Shown in pieces: positions 7,117 through 13,798 of a DNA stretch of 13,798 nucleotides. Within the stretch, counting starts at the first letter, position 1. Each line of letters begins with the position of its first letter. The notes beneath the pieces were generated by a model. It was not told the origin of the DNA and searched no databases. It saw only the letters and a program-made list of their open reading frames with translations. The DNA is taken from the NCBI GenBank assembly GCA_900557355.1, contig USSR01000110.1:1-13798 (forward strand), written 5' to 3'. This stretch comes from an uncultured Bacteroides sp. (GTDB lineage Bacteria > Bacteroidota > Bacteroidia > Bacteroidales > Bacteroidaceae). Both the position numbers and the translations under genes were made by a program.

Positions 7117-8736
7117 TTACTTAGATGAATCGACGGGTAAGAGTGTGGCTACTACACTGCCACTGGAAACGTTATATAGTTTATAAGTTCCGTTGATTTC
7201 ATCGCGGATGATAGGATCATTGTATTGAAAATATAATGTTCCTAATGGATCTGATTCTACTGTGGTTTGAATCGTTGCCTTATTTGATACAGTTTTGGTA
7301 TGAGAAAAACCATACCCCAGTTTAGTTGATAAGCTGACTTTTCCTATGCTGCCGCTTCCTTCAATTGAGAAGTCTGCTTTATTGACAAACTCGCTCACAA
7401 CACTTTTCTCTTGAGTGATTGTTTGGCCTTTATCCCACTCTTCTACAAACATGAAGATAGATAGAGATTTATTATATAGATCCCATGGTAATGTGAAAAC
7501 CAGATCGTCTGCATTTTTATCGGATTTTTCCGGATAAATCCATTTTGATCTTAGATTCTTAGCATCCACCGTATAGAAATTTTTGGATTGTCTGAATGCT
7601 GTAGAGTTCTTGTGCTTTAAATGTATTTTTTCTAACGAGAATGCATCTCTTGGGTTAATAGTAAATGTAAGCTTAGCTTCCATTGCTTCTTTGCTGTCCT
7701 CACCTGATATATATGACTTAAAGTGGAACTCGAAGTTTCCATCTGTCCATATCTTCTGTATAATTTCTTCGTTAGTTAGATACCCTTTGTTTTTCTGTGT
7801 GTCTTGCAGTGTTGGGTCTTGTGTGGGATCATTAATGGCACTGTATGCATTGGCAGCAATTCTGAATCTATACAATTTCTCTCTGATATATCTATTTAAA
7901 GTTCCGGGCTTATTTTCTTTAGTTATTCCATAATAGATATAATCTCTTTGATAGGCGTTGGGAACATTTTTGAATTCGTTCCATGCATCTTTTACAGACG
8001 ACATTATTTCGCTGCCATTGACATATGCCTCTAAATCTTCTGTAGGTTGCAGATTTATGTCTTCCTCATAGTGTCGTGTCTGAAGTTTTCTTTTACTACC
8101 GTCAAAGGCATCACTTAAAAATTCGTAAGTGGCCTCTCCCGATCTGGTCTTGACACTGGAAACTTTCATGCGTTCGTTGTTTTTCACTACGAGACAAGGG
8201 AAATCAGGAATGTCTCCCGTTGTCATTTTTCCGATATTTTCACCGTTTTCGTATAACGTATTGTCTTTATCGTCCCGGCATATTACGGATACTTCTTTAT
8301 CATCCACATTCCATTTTTCTGCATTAAAATCCCAGAATAGAGATAAATCAGGAACCAATATATTCAGTAAAGGAAGAGATTGTTCAATTTGAACGAGTTC
8401 ATTTTCGTCTTTACAGTAAGACAATAAAATATCTCTGAGACTTTGCTTGTCATATACTATTTTGTTTTTTACCAACGGATAGAATATATCATAATCATTG
8501 TCAAATTGTGCCACAGCTTCGGCTTTAAGAAACTTGCGTACGTCAAGGCTGTTGGATACAGCTTTAGACAATGCTTTGGCAAACTTTTTTTGTGCGGTCA
8601 CTTGGTCTAAAGGAGCCTGAACGATTGTTTTTGATTGAGACCCATCGGGTTGCGATGGGAACTCATTGACTTGGTCTGTGCAAGCGCAAAATGCGGCAAT
8701 GCAGAATAGACTTACGAAATACTTTTTCATAATCAT
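7117..8736 (-). CDS. Large lipoprotein of unknown function
   Basis: The 539-residue product (537 if the second in-frame ATG at 8730 is used, which gives the more usual MKKYF signal start) has a hydrophobic leader MKKYFVSLFCIAAFCAC with a lipobox-like end, cysteine at residue 19. Phenylalanine at -3 is unusual but tolerated. Residues 45-150 look helical (KKFAKALSKAVSNSLDVRKF, FDNDYDIFYPLVKNKIV). The C-terminal 180 residues look beta-rich, ending with GSGSIGKVSLSTKLGYGFSH from residue 460, then alternating Ser/Thr-rich strands and DPLGTLYFQYNDPII. I do not recognise a named domain. It follows the DUF3244 gene by 29 bases, so the two are very likely cotranscribed from the promoter at 9179-9186. 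Codons are AT-rich compared with mtaB and mgsA, suggesting later acquisition. Confidence 0.75.
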   Translation of the reverse strand: MIMKKYFVSLFCIAAFCACTDQVNEFPSQPDGSQSKTIVQAPLDQVTAQKKFAKALSKAVSNSLDVRKFLKAEAVAQFDNDYDIFYPLVKNKIVYDKQSLRDILLSYCKDENELVQIEQSLPLLNILVPDLSLFWDFNAEKWNVDDKEVSVICRDDKDNTLYENGENIGKMTTGDIPDFPCLVVKNNERMKVSSVKTRSGEATYEFLSDAFDGSKRKLQTRHYEEDINLQPTEDLEAYVNGSEIMSSVKDAWNEFKNVPNAYQRDYIYYGITKENKPGTLNRYIREKLYRFRIAANAYSAINDPTQDPTLQDTQKNKGYLTNEEIIQKIWTDGNFEFHFKSYISGEDSKEAMEAKLTFTINPRDAFSLEKIHLKHKNSTAFRQSKNFYTVDAKNLRSKWIYPEKSDKNADDLVFTLPWDLYNKSLSIFMFVEEWDKGQTITQEKSVVSEFVNKADFSIEGSGSIGKVSLSTKLGYGFSHTKTVSNKATIQTTVESDPLGTLYFQYNDPIIRDEINGTYKLYNVSSGSVVATLLPVDSSK

Positions 8737-8765
8737 AAATGTTTTAAATTAGTATTATGGTTAAC

Positions 8766-9149
8766 TTAATAATCTTCTGATGTAATTTCTGCTTCTATAT
8801 CTAAACGAGGAGAAGTGATTTCTACCAGATAGGGATAAGAATCAGAATTTGGAACGTAAACTGTTTTTCCTTCATAGATGGAGGAATTCAATTCAGAGAC
8901 GACTATGTTTCCATCTTTATCAGTCACAGTGATATCTGCTTCCTCTAAGGGAAATTGAAAAGTAATAGCTAAGTTGTTGTCTGTTTCGTCAGCAGTTAGG
9001 CTAAAAAATAAGGGGCTGCGGGTGGTAGTTTTATAATTTGTACTAATAATTTTAGCATTTACTTTGTGTCGATGCTTTTTGTGGGGGATTGCATTTATGG
9101 GCATAATGAATAATACCGATAATAGAATAAATAATACTTTTGTTTTCAT
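8766..9149 (-). CDS. Secreted DUF3244-family protein
   Basis: The 127-residue protein has a Sec signal peptide (MKTKVLFILLSVLFIMPINA) and a mature part of about 105 residues. The central pattern RSPLFFSLTADETDNNLAIT, EADITVTDKDGNIVVSE and SSIYEGKTVYVP followed by YLVEITSP matches the small Ig-like DUF3244 proteins of Bacteroides, which are secreted or periplasmic and of unknown function. In Bacteroides genomes such genes often sit beside TPR regulators and larger secreted proteins, as here. It is the first gene after the promoter at 9179-9186 and lies 29 bases before the 539-residue lipoprotein gene, making a two-gene unit. No cysteine is present in the mature part. Confidence 0.8.
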   Translation of the reverse strand: MKTKVLFILLSVLFIMPINAIPHKKHRHKVNAKIISTNYKTTTRSPLFFSLTADETDNNLAITFQFPLEEADITVTDKDGNIVVSELNSSIYEGKTVYVPNSDSYPYLVEITSPRLDIEAEITSEDY

Positions 9150-9178
9150 TTCTATATTTAATTAATGGTTTATGATTG

Positions 9179-9186
9179 CAAAGTTA
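9179..9186 (-). promoter_or_regulatory. -7 box for the DUF3244/lipoprotein unit
   Basis: The minus strand reads TAACTTTG, a full TAnnTTTG match 29 bases upstream of the ATG at 9149. There is no good TTTG -33 box; the -33 region is instead occupied by the inverted repeat at 9202-9223, as expected of a promoter that relies on an activator. Confidence 0.65.
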
Positions 9187-9201
9187 GGGCAAAAAATTAT
9201 C

Positions 9202-9223
9202 ATGAATGCATTTTTGCAGTCAT
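9202..9223. promoter_or_regulatory. Candidate operator: 9-base inverted repeat over the -33 region
   Basis: ATGAATGCA (9202-9210), a TTTT spacer and TGCAGTCAT (9215-9223) form an inverted repeat with one mismatch in nine. It begins 15 bases upstream of the -7 box of the DUF3244 unit. Position and dyad symmetry fit a regulator binding site; the adjacent TPR-HTH protein is the natural candidate. This is inference. Confidence 0.4.
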
Positions 9224-9273
9224 ACTATAGAAATGTAATGTGTTGATAAGTAGGTGAATATCAAATTTAGTAG

Positions 9274-10974
9274 TCACACCTTACTTTCTTCTCTACTCAT
9301 TCTCTCTTTCATTTTGTATTTTTTTTGATTGAGAGGGTGCGTATCGGTATAGCCAAAACAAATTGCAATGGCTAATGGGTTAAGTGAAGTTTTCTGTAGG
9401 CAAAGGAGCAATTGATCATCTTCCGTTAACTTGGGATATTCTTTGTGGAGGAAAGATATGTAACTTTGATAAATTCCGAATATTGTCTTTTTCAGTTGTT
9501 CCTGCTCCGTAGTGGTTAAAGCTTTCATTTGTTTTTTATTCGAAGTGGTTTGTTGGGATAGAGCAATCACTCTTTGGTAAATGCTGCTTTGGGCAAACAA
9601 CCAATGGAGTAACTGTTGTTTCTCTTCTTTTAAGCGAGCTATGGCTTGTTCTCTTTCTTCTATTTGCTGTTCTTTGTTTTCATGTTCTTGCTTTAAAATG
9701 TTCTGTTCTTGCTTTAATAAGGTAATCATTAGCTGATTGTTTTCAATGGTAGTTTCTAAAGATGATAACTTATTCTGTGTTTGCTCTAATGATTGTTTGT
9801 ATTGGAGTTGAATACGTTTCTTCCGGTTTATATAGTTTTGATAAGCAAGTATAATGAGAAAGCAAATCGAAACGAATCCTGCAATAGTGCGGTGTATGGT
9901 GCGCTTTCCTTTTAATTGTTCCTCTCTTACCCTCATTTTGGTATTGTATTCATAAATCAGTTGTTGTATTTCTGTTGACTGTTCCATGTAAAATAATGAG
10001 TCTATGATAGCGGAATGTTCTTCTAAATAGGTATTTGCTGTTTTGTAATCTCCGTTTTCTTTTTCAAGATTATATAAACTTTTTAGACATGAAGCTTTGC
10101 TTTCAATGGGTACATCCTCTAAGGCTTTGGTTAAATAGTAAAGAGCAGAGTCTTTATTTTTACCTGTTTTTAAAAGTAAATCTCCGAGATTGAAGTAGCA
10201 GTTTCCATGATTTTCCTTTTGAGGTAGTTCTTTGAGAGCCATTTTTTCATAATATAAGGCGGAATCAAGCTCGTTAAAATTATCAAATTTCAGGCTTAAA
10301 TTGTGTTTAGACATTGCAATCTGTAGAGAATCTCCCGAAGCTATAGCATAATTTAATGCTTCGCGCTGGAACATTAAGGTAGAATCCTTTTCATCTATTA
10401 AGCAATAATATGTACTGATATTGTTCAATGCTATTGATTTTTCCAGATCTGTAGTGCAACATTCATACATCGTTTCGTATATTTCCATAGATTTGTCATA
10501 GTATCCGGCATCAAAATAGATATTTCCCAATGAACTGAGAAGTAAATTCTTTGTCTTAAGCTCTTTCGGGAAATCTTGTATGATGGTTAATCCCTTTTGG
10601 AAACAAGTTGTTGCTTCTTCTGCTTCTTCCATTTCAACAGCCAGTCTGCCTTTATAGAGCAATGCTATCGCTTTTTCTTTCTCGTCATCGTCATAATAAT
10701 CTAATGCTACATTCAGCAGTGAGTCGCAAGGTAGCAAAGAGAGCTTGCACTTGTCCGTGGCACGTGCAAGTAATAACGCATAGCGTGCGCATTCTTTGTC
10801 GGAAAGTCCTTCTATTTCTTCCGGTGATAAGTCCAATGACTGGAGTGCACTGTCGGGATATTCTTCTATGAGTGTATCGGCATGTGAGAATAATGTTTCT
10901 GTTTCGCTTTTGTGTGAACAAGAAAATAGTAGTAAAACAGTAAATAATGCTGTTGTAATCTTTAAGTTTACCAT
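9274..10974 (-). CDS. Membrane-spanning TPR lipoprotein regulator with C-terminal HTH-like region
   Basis: The 566-residue protein begins MVNLKITTALFTVLLLFSC, a lipoprotein signal with LFSC lipobox (C19). Residues 30-340 are helical repeats of TPR type (for example AIALLYKGRLAVEMEEAEEA, LGNIYFDAGYYDKSMEIYE, YFNLGDLLLKTGKNKDSALY). A single transmembrane helix lies at about 362-381, then a Gln/Glu-rich coiled coil (385-457). The C-terminus (about 515-560: LTEDDQLLLCLQKTSLNPLA, ending YKMKERM) resembles the helix-turn-helix end of Bacteroides TPR regulators. Family knowledge and topology suggest the TPRs sense something in the periplasm and the cytoplasmic end binds DNA. It is transcribed alone from 10998-11005 and sits directly upstream of the DUF3244/lipoprotein unit, its probable target. 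A purely structural role is possible if the HTH is degenerate. Confidence 0.78.
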   Translation of the reverse strand: MVNLKITTALFTVLLLFSCSHKSETETLFSHADTLIEEYPDSALQSLDLSPEEIEGLSDKECARYALLLARATDKCKLSLLPCDSLLNVALDYYDDDEKEKAIALLYKGRLAVEMEEAEEATTCFQKGLTIIQDFPKELKTKNLLLSSLGNIYFDAGYYDKSMEIYETMYECCTTDLEKSIALNNISTYYCLIDEKDSTLMFQREALNYAIASGDSLQIAMSKHNLSLKFDNFNELDSALYYEKMALKELPQKENHGNCYFNLGDLLLKTGKNKDSALYYLTKALEDVPIESKASCLKSLYNLEKENGDYKTANTYLEEHSAIIDSLFYMEQSTEIQQLIYEYNTKMRVREEQLKGKRTIHRTIAGFVSICFLIILAYQNYINRKKRIQLQYKQSLEQTQNKLSSLETTIENNQLMITLLKQEQNILKQEHENKEQQIEEREQAIARLKEEKQQLLHWLFAQSSIYQRVIALSQQTTSNKKQMKALTTTEQEQLKKTIFGIYQSYISFLHKEYPKLTEDDQLLLCLQKTSLNPLAIAICFGYTDTHPLNQKKYKMKERMSREESKV

Positions 10975-10997
10975 TTGGTCGGTTATTTTGTTGGCAG

Positions 10998-11005
10998 CAA
11001 AGGTA
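10998..11005 (-). promoter_or_regulatory. -7 box for the TPR-HTH regulator gene
   Basis: The minus strand reads TACCTTTG (TAnnTTTG) 23 bases upstream of the ATG at 10974. No TTTG -33 box is found. The box overlaps by two bases the 18-base palindrome that occupies the upstream spacer. Confidence 0.6.
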
Positions 11006-11021
11006 TAAATAATTATTTATA
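11004..11021. promoter_or_regulatory. Perfect 18-base palindrome at the regulator promoter
   Basis: TATAAATAATTATTTATA reads identically on both strands and lies between the -7 and -33 positions of the TPR regulator promoter. It may be an autoregulatory operator. Because it is entirely A and T, chance or DNA bending is a real alternative. Confidence 0.4.
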
Positions 11022-11133
11022 AAGCTGATGATAAGAGGGCTGTTTTTATAGTTCATTCAGAAAAGCTATGGTTCGATTCATACTAATTTACCATCGCAGT
11101 CTATGAAAGGCCAGCAAACTTTCCTGTGCTTTG

Positions 11134-11165
11134 TTTGTTCCTTCGGCAAGAATGAGTTACTTTTG
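11134..11165 (+). promoter_or_regulatory. Bacteroides promoter for the DUF1703-type gene
   Basis: TTTG (11134-11137), a 20-base spacer and TACTTTTG (11158-11165) match the consensus closely. Transcription would begin around 11170-11175, just ahead of the ATG at 11187. This rules against the in-frame ATG at 11103 as the start. Confidence 0.7.
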
Positions 11166-11186
11166 TCTTATCGCTGCCGAAATAAT

Positions 11187-12930
11187 ATGAAAACGGGAAC
11201 AATTATAGAAGAGAATGTAAAAAGAATACCTTATGGCGTATCCAACTTTGTAGAAGTGGTGGAACAGAATCAATATTATGTGGATAAAACCATGTATCTG
11301 CCTTTACTGGAGCAGCAGCCCAACAGTTTATTCTTCATCCGTCCCCGCCGTTTTGGAAAGAGCATTTTCTTAAGTATGTTGCGGGCTTATTATGACATCG
11401 CCCAAAAAGAAAAGTTCCGGAAGCGCTTCGAAGGTTTGTGGATAGGCGGTCAGCCTACGCCGTTGCAGGGGAAATACCAGATACTCTATCTCGACTTCTC
11501 GCGCGTGGGAGGTATAGGTGCATTAGACCGGAATTTTGATGATTATTGCAGCGGAGCCTTGAATAATTTTGCTCTTATTTATGAACCTTACTATTATCCG
11601 GGGTTCGAAAAAGATATGAAAGAGCAATTCGGTTCTGCCAATAAACTGAACTTCCTGGATTGGCAGGCACACAATACCGGTGCTGCCCTTTACCTTATCA
11701 TTGATGAATATGATAATTTTACCAACGTAGTCCTTAATGAACAAGGCAATGAGGTGTATCATGCCTTGACCCATGTCAGCGGCTTCTATCGAGAAGTATT
11801 CAAGAAGTTTAAAGGTATGTTCGAGCGCATCTTCATGACCGGCGTCAGCCCCGTCATCTTGGACGACCTGACCAGCGGATTCAACATCGGATGGAACATC
11901 AGTACCGACTTCCAATTCAACATGATGCTGGGATTCAGCGAAAAGGATGTGCGCGAAATGCTGCAATACTATAAGGATGTCGGGCAGCACAATGGCGACG
12001 TTGAAGCCATGATAGCGGAGATGAAGCCATGGTATGATAATTATTGTTTCGCCGAAGCAAGCTTAGACCGCGATCCGAAGATGTTCAACTTGTGACATGG
12101 TGTTTTATTATCTGAGACATTACATTACTTTAGGAAAATCTCCCAAAGAAATGATAGATCCCAACACCCGTACGGATTACAACAAGATGAAGAAACTTAT
12201 TCAACTGGATCGATTGGATGGTAATCGTAAAGGAGTGCTGCGCAAAATCACTGAGGAAGGTCAGATAGTCACCGCCCTGACCACTACTTTTCCTGCTACA
12301 GAGATTGCCAACCCGGAGATATTTCCCAGTCTGCTCTTCTATTACGGAATGCTCACCATCACCGCCACACGCGGACAGCGTATGGTACTTAGCATCCCTA
12401 ACAACAATGTGCGTAAGCAGTATTATGAATTCATGCTGGAAGAGTATCAGGAGAGACGGTATATTGATCTCAACAGTATGCTGGACTTATTCTACGATAT
12501 GGCTTACGATGGTCATTGGCGTGAATCACTGGAATTCATTGCTCACGCCTACAAGGAGAACTCTTCCGTTCGCAGTGCCATCGAAGGCGAGCGAAATATC
12601 CAAGGCTTTTTCACGGCTTATCTGAGTGTGAACGCCTACTACCTGCTTGCTCCCGAACTGGAACTGAACCATGGTTTCTGTGATCTTTTCCTAATGCCCG
12701 ACCTGTTGCGTTATGAAGTGGCACACAGTTACATCATAGAACTAAAATACCTCTCCTCCAAAGATTCGGAATCGAAAACCGAAACGCAATGGCAGGAAGC
12801 AGTGGGGCAGGTAAGGATGTATGCTGCTGCCCCCAAGGTGAAGCAGTTGATACAGAATACGCAGTTACATTGCATTGTGGTACAGTTTCGAGGCTGCGAA
12901 CTGGAACGAATGGAGGAGGTTTCTTTTTAA
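11187..12930 (+). pseudogene. DUF1703-type AAA ATPase / PD-(D/E)XK nuclease, split by a one-base insertion
   Basis: The N-terminal part (11187-12095, 302 residues) has the family start IPYGVSNFVEVVEQNQYYVD, a degenerate P-loop RPRRFGKS (52-59) and Walker B LYLIIDEYDNF (168-177). It ends in KMFNL at TGA 12093-12095. One extra T at 12090/12091 causes this: removing it gives KMFNCDMVFYYLR and continues into the frame that runs to 12930. The C-terminal part carries a PD-(D/E)XK-like site, with D196, E215 and K217 counted from ATG 12097 (FCDLFLM, YIIELKY). The intact protein would be about 580 residues. ATG 12097 begins one base after the stop, so re-initiation could make two separate chains. The family is abundant in Bacteroides and of uncertain role. 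Its last base pairs overlap the end of folB. Sequencing error is possible. Confidence 0.85.
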
Positions 12931-13289
12931 ACTCTTTCACATTGTACTTCCACTCCTGCCGCATCCAAATCGGCTTCCATGGGCGGATTGCGTTTAGCGA
13001 GTTTCAGTTCAATAGCTTTAACAGTGGGGAAAGTGCGGAACAGGCGCTTTACAATACGTCCGCAAACATGTTCCAGCAATTTAGAAGGTATCTCCATCTC
13101 AGCTTTCACATTTTCGTATACATCGGCATAGCTGACGGTATGTGTCACATCGTCAGTCTCGGCGGCACGTGCAATATCGACTTTCAATTTCAGGTTAATG
13201 ACAAATTCATTACCTACTTCCCGCTCTTGCTGACCTACACCGTGGTAGGCAAAGAAACGGACGTTATCAAGGAATATATAACTGTTCAT
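12927..13289 (-). CDS. folB: Dihydroneopterin aldolase
   Basis: FolB cleaves 7,8-dihydroneopterin to 6-hydroxymethyl-dihydropterin and glycolaldehyde in folate synthesis, acting in the cytoplasm as an oligomer. The 120-residue length is normal. The substrate site is recognisable: FFAYHGVGQQEREVG (E22), TVSYADVYE (Y54), LLEHVC (E73) and KLAKRNPP with K99, which correspond to the glutamates, catalytic tyrosine and lysine of the family. The start at 13289 fits the strong promoter at 13314-13344. The gene is convergent with the split ATPase; the stop codons overlap (TTAA at 12927-12930). It has its own promoter, so its expression should not depend on the accessory block. Confidence 0.95.
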   Translation of the reverse strand: MNSYIFLDNVRFFAYHGVGQQEREVGNEFVINLKLKVDIARAAETDDVTHTVSYADVYENVKAEMEIPSKLLEHVCGRIVKRLFRTFPTVKAIELKLAKRNPPMEADLDAAGVEVQCERV

Positions 13290-13313
13290 ATCAATGGAAT
13301 ATTAGGTTAATGA

Positions 13314-13344
13314 CAAAAATAAGAATAACTGCCCAGTAAACAAA
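13314..13344 (-). promoter_or_regulatory. Bacteroides promoter for folB
   Basis: On the minus strand TTTG (13344-13341), a 19-base spacer and TATTTTTG (13321-13314) match both consensus boxes at the expected spacing, 25 bases ahead of the ATG at 13289. Confidence 0.7.
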
Positions 13345-13399
13345 GAAAACAGGTATATTTGTGTCTGAAGAAAATCGTACCAATCTGTAATATATGTTG

Positions 13400-13407
13400 T
13401 ACCTTTG
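13400..13407 (+). promoter_or_regulatory. -7 box for the DUF6078-like gene
   Basis: TACCTTTG matches TAnnTTTG and lies 28 bases ahead of the ATG at 13436. It supports that start over an in-frame ATG at 13394, which would be upstream of the transcript start. No clear -33 box. Confidence 0.55.
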
Positions 13408-13435
13408 CCCTTCAATCATTAATCTTATAAATATA

Positions 13436-13720
13436 ATGGAAAAAGAAACATTTGATTATTCAAAAGTGCCCTATAATTTTGGTCTGTGCGCAGCAGCAGC
13501 AGATTGTTCTCATGCCGACACTTGTTTACGCCGGATTGCATACTCTCATGCTTCGGCAAACATTACTTTTCTGCCTACGCTGAATCCGAAAACGATTGAG
13601 GCTATGGCGGGGGAATGTGAGTATTACCGTTCCAACAAGAAAGTGAACTATGCCAAAGGTTTCGTGTGTACTACGAAAGCTCTGGCAGTCAGTGTATCCT
13701 GTCATCCTGCGAACAGGTAA
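13436..13720 (+). CDS. Short DUF6078-like cysteine-rich protein, probably C-terminally truncated
   Basis: The 94-residue product starts MEKETFDYSKVPYNFGLC and carries evenly spaced cysteines (C18, C24, C30 in LCAAAADCSHADTCLRR), then TLNPKTIEAM, GECEYYRS and YAKGFVCTT. This matches the N-terminal two-thirds of Bacteroides DUF6078-type proteins as I recall them, which are cytoplasmic, of unknown function, and usually about 130-150 residues with a further GRxxYYR-type C-terminal segment. Here the frame ends early in SVSCHPANR and neither other forward frame shows the missing part. It could be a truncated gene or a genuinely short relative. Cysteine spacing hints at metal binding, unproven. Inverted repeats begin just after the stop. 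Confidence 0.65.
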   Translation: MEKETFDYSKVPYNFGLCAAAADCSHADTCLRRIAYSHASANITFLPTLNPKTIEAMAGECEYYRSNKKVNYAKGFVCTTKALAVSVSCHPANR

Positions 13721-13723
13721 TCA

Positions 13724-13794
13724 CATCTTACGAACAAACAGCCGTGTCCTCGTAAGGTGAAATACATTCACCTGCCGAGGGCAAGGGCGGGTGA
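13724..13794 (+). other. Overlapping, mutually exclusive inverted repeats after the DUF6078-like gene
   Basis: Three stems share sequence. First, CATCTTACGA (13724-13733) with TCGTAAGGTG (13750-13759), 10 pairs with one G-U. Second, GGTGAA (13756-13761) with TTCACC (13767-13772). Third, TCACCTGCC (13768-13776) with GGCGGGTGA (13786-13794), 9 pairs with one G-U. The second stem competes with both others. It could be a terminator, an intergenic repeat or a small structured RNA; the window ends four bases later. Confidence 0.4.
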
Positions 13795-13798
13795 CTAG

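Noticed and set aside
7583..7933. 116-codon open frame antisense to the large lipoprotein
   Set aside because: It is a shadow of the minus-strand gene, with no promoter or recognisable domain.
11103..11186. Longer N-terminus (28 residues) for the DUF1703-type protein
   Set aside because: The consensus promoter at 11134-11165 lies inside this stretch, and the family's typical start follows the ATG at 11187.
12084..12100. Programmed +1 frameshift like that of prfB
   Set aside because: There is no Shine-Dalgarno-like stimulator and no slippery CTT-TGA; UUG to UGU slippage would pair poorly. A one-base insertion is simpler.
12789..13310. 173-codon open frame on the + strand across the folB region
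   Set aside because: It overlaps the end of the ATPase and the whole of folB, which matches its family throughout; no motif supports the antisense frame.

Overview
The window looks like a chromosomal segment from a Bacteroides-type gut bacterium. The evidence is the promoter style (TAnnTTTG -7 boxes, several with a TTTG -33 box 19-20 bases upstream), AT-rich leaders without Shine-Dalgarno sequences, and typical families: DUF3244, PorT-like barrel, TPR-HTH lipoprotein, DUF6078-like, and DUF4143 and DUF1703-type ATPases. No rRNA, tRNA, CRISPR array or transposase was seen.

Layout. At 1-491 (-) is the start of an acyl-CoA ligase that runs off the left edge. It is divergent from a housekeeping run on the + strand: mtaB (tRNA methylthiotransferase), an LpxL-like acyltransferase overlapping by 8 bases a family-2 glycosyltransferase, then mgsA (methylglyoxal synthase). 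From about 4488 to 12930 lies an accessory block. It starts with a DUF4143-type ATPase (-) broken by a one-base insertion in its P-loop and ends with a DUF1703-type ATPase/nuclease (+) also broken by a one-base insertion. Between them, all on the minus strand and visibly AT-richer than the flanks, are a TPR-HTH membrane regulator, a small secreted DUF3244 protein, a 539-residue lipoprotein of unknown function, a small acidic-tailed lipoprotein and a PorT-like outer membrane barrel. Core metabolism resumes with folB (-), and the window ends with a short DUF6078-like gene (+) followed by overlapping inverted repeats.

How it may work together (inference). The TPR protein has a lipoprotein signal, periplasmic TPR-like repeats, one transmembrane helix, a cytoplasmic coiled coil and a C-terminal helix-turn-helix-like end, so it could pass an envelope signal directly to DNA. 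Its likely target is the promoter of the adjacent DUF3244/lipoprotein unit, which has a 9-base inverted repeat over the -33 region. An 18-base perfect palindrome abuts the regulator's own -7 box. The downstream products are all exported, suggesting an envelope or surface system under one regulator. Its function cannot be read from the sequence.
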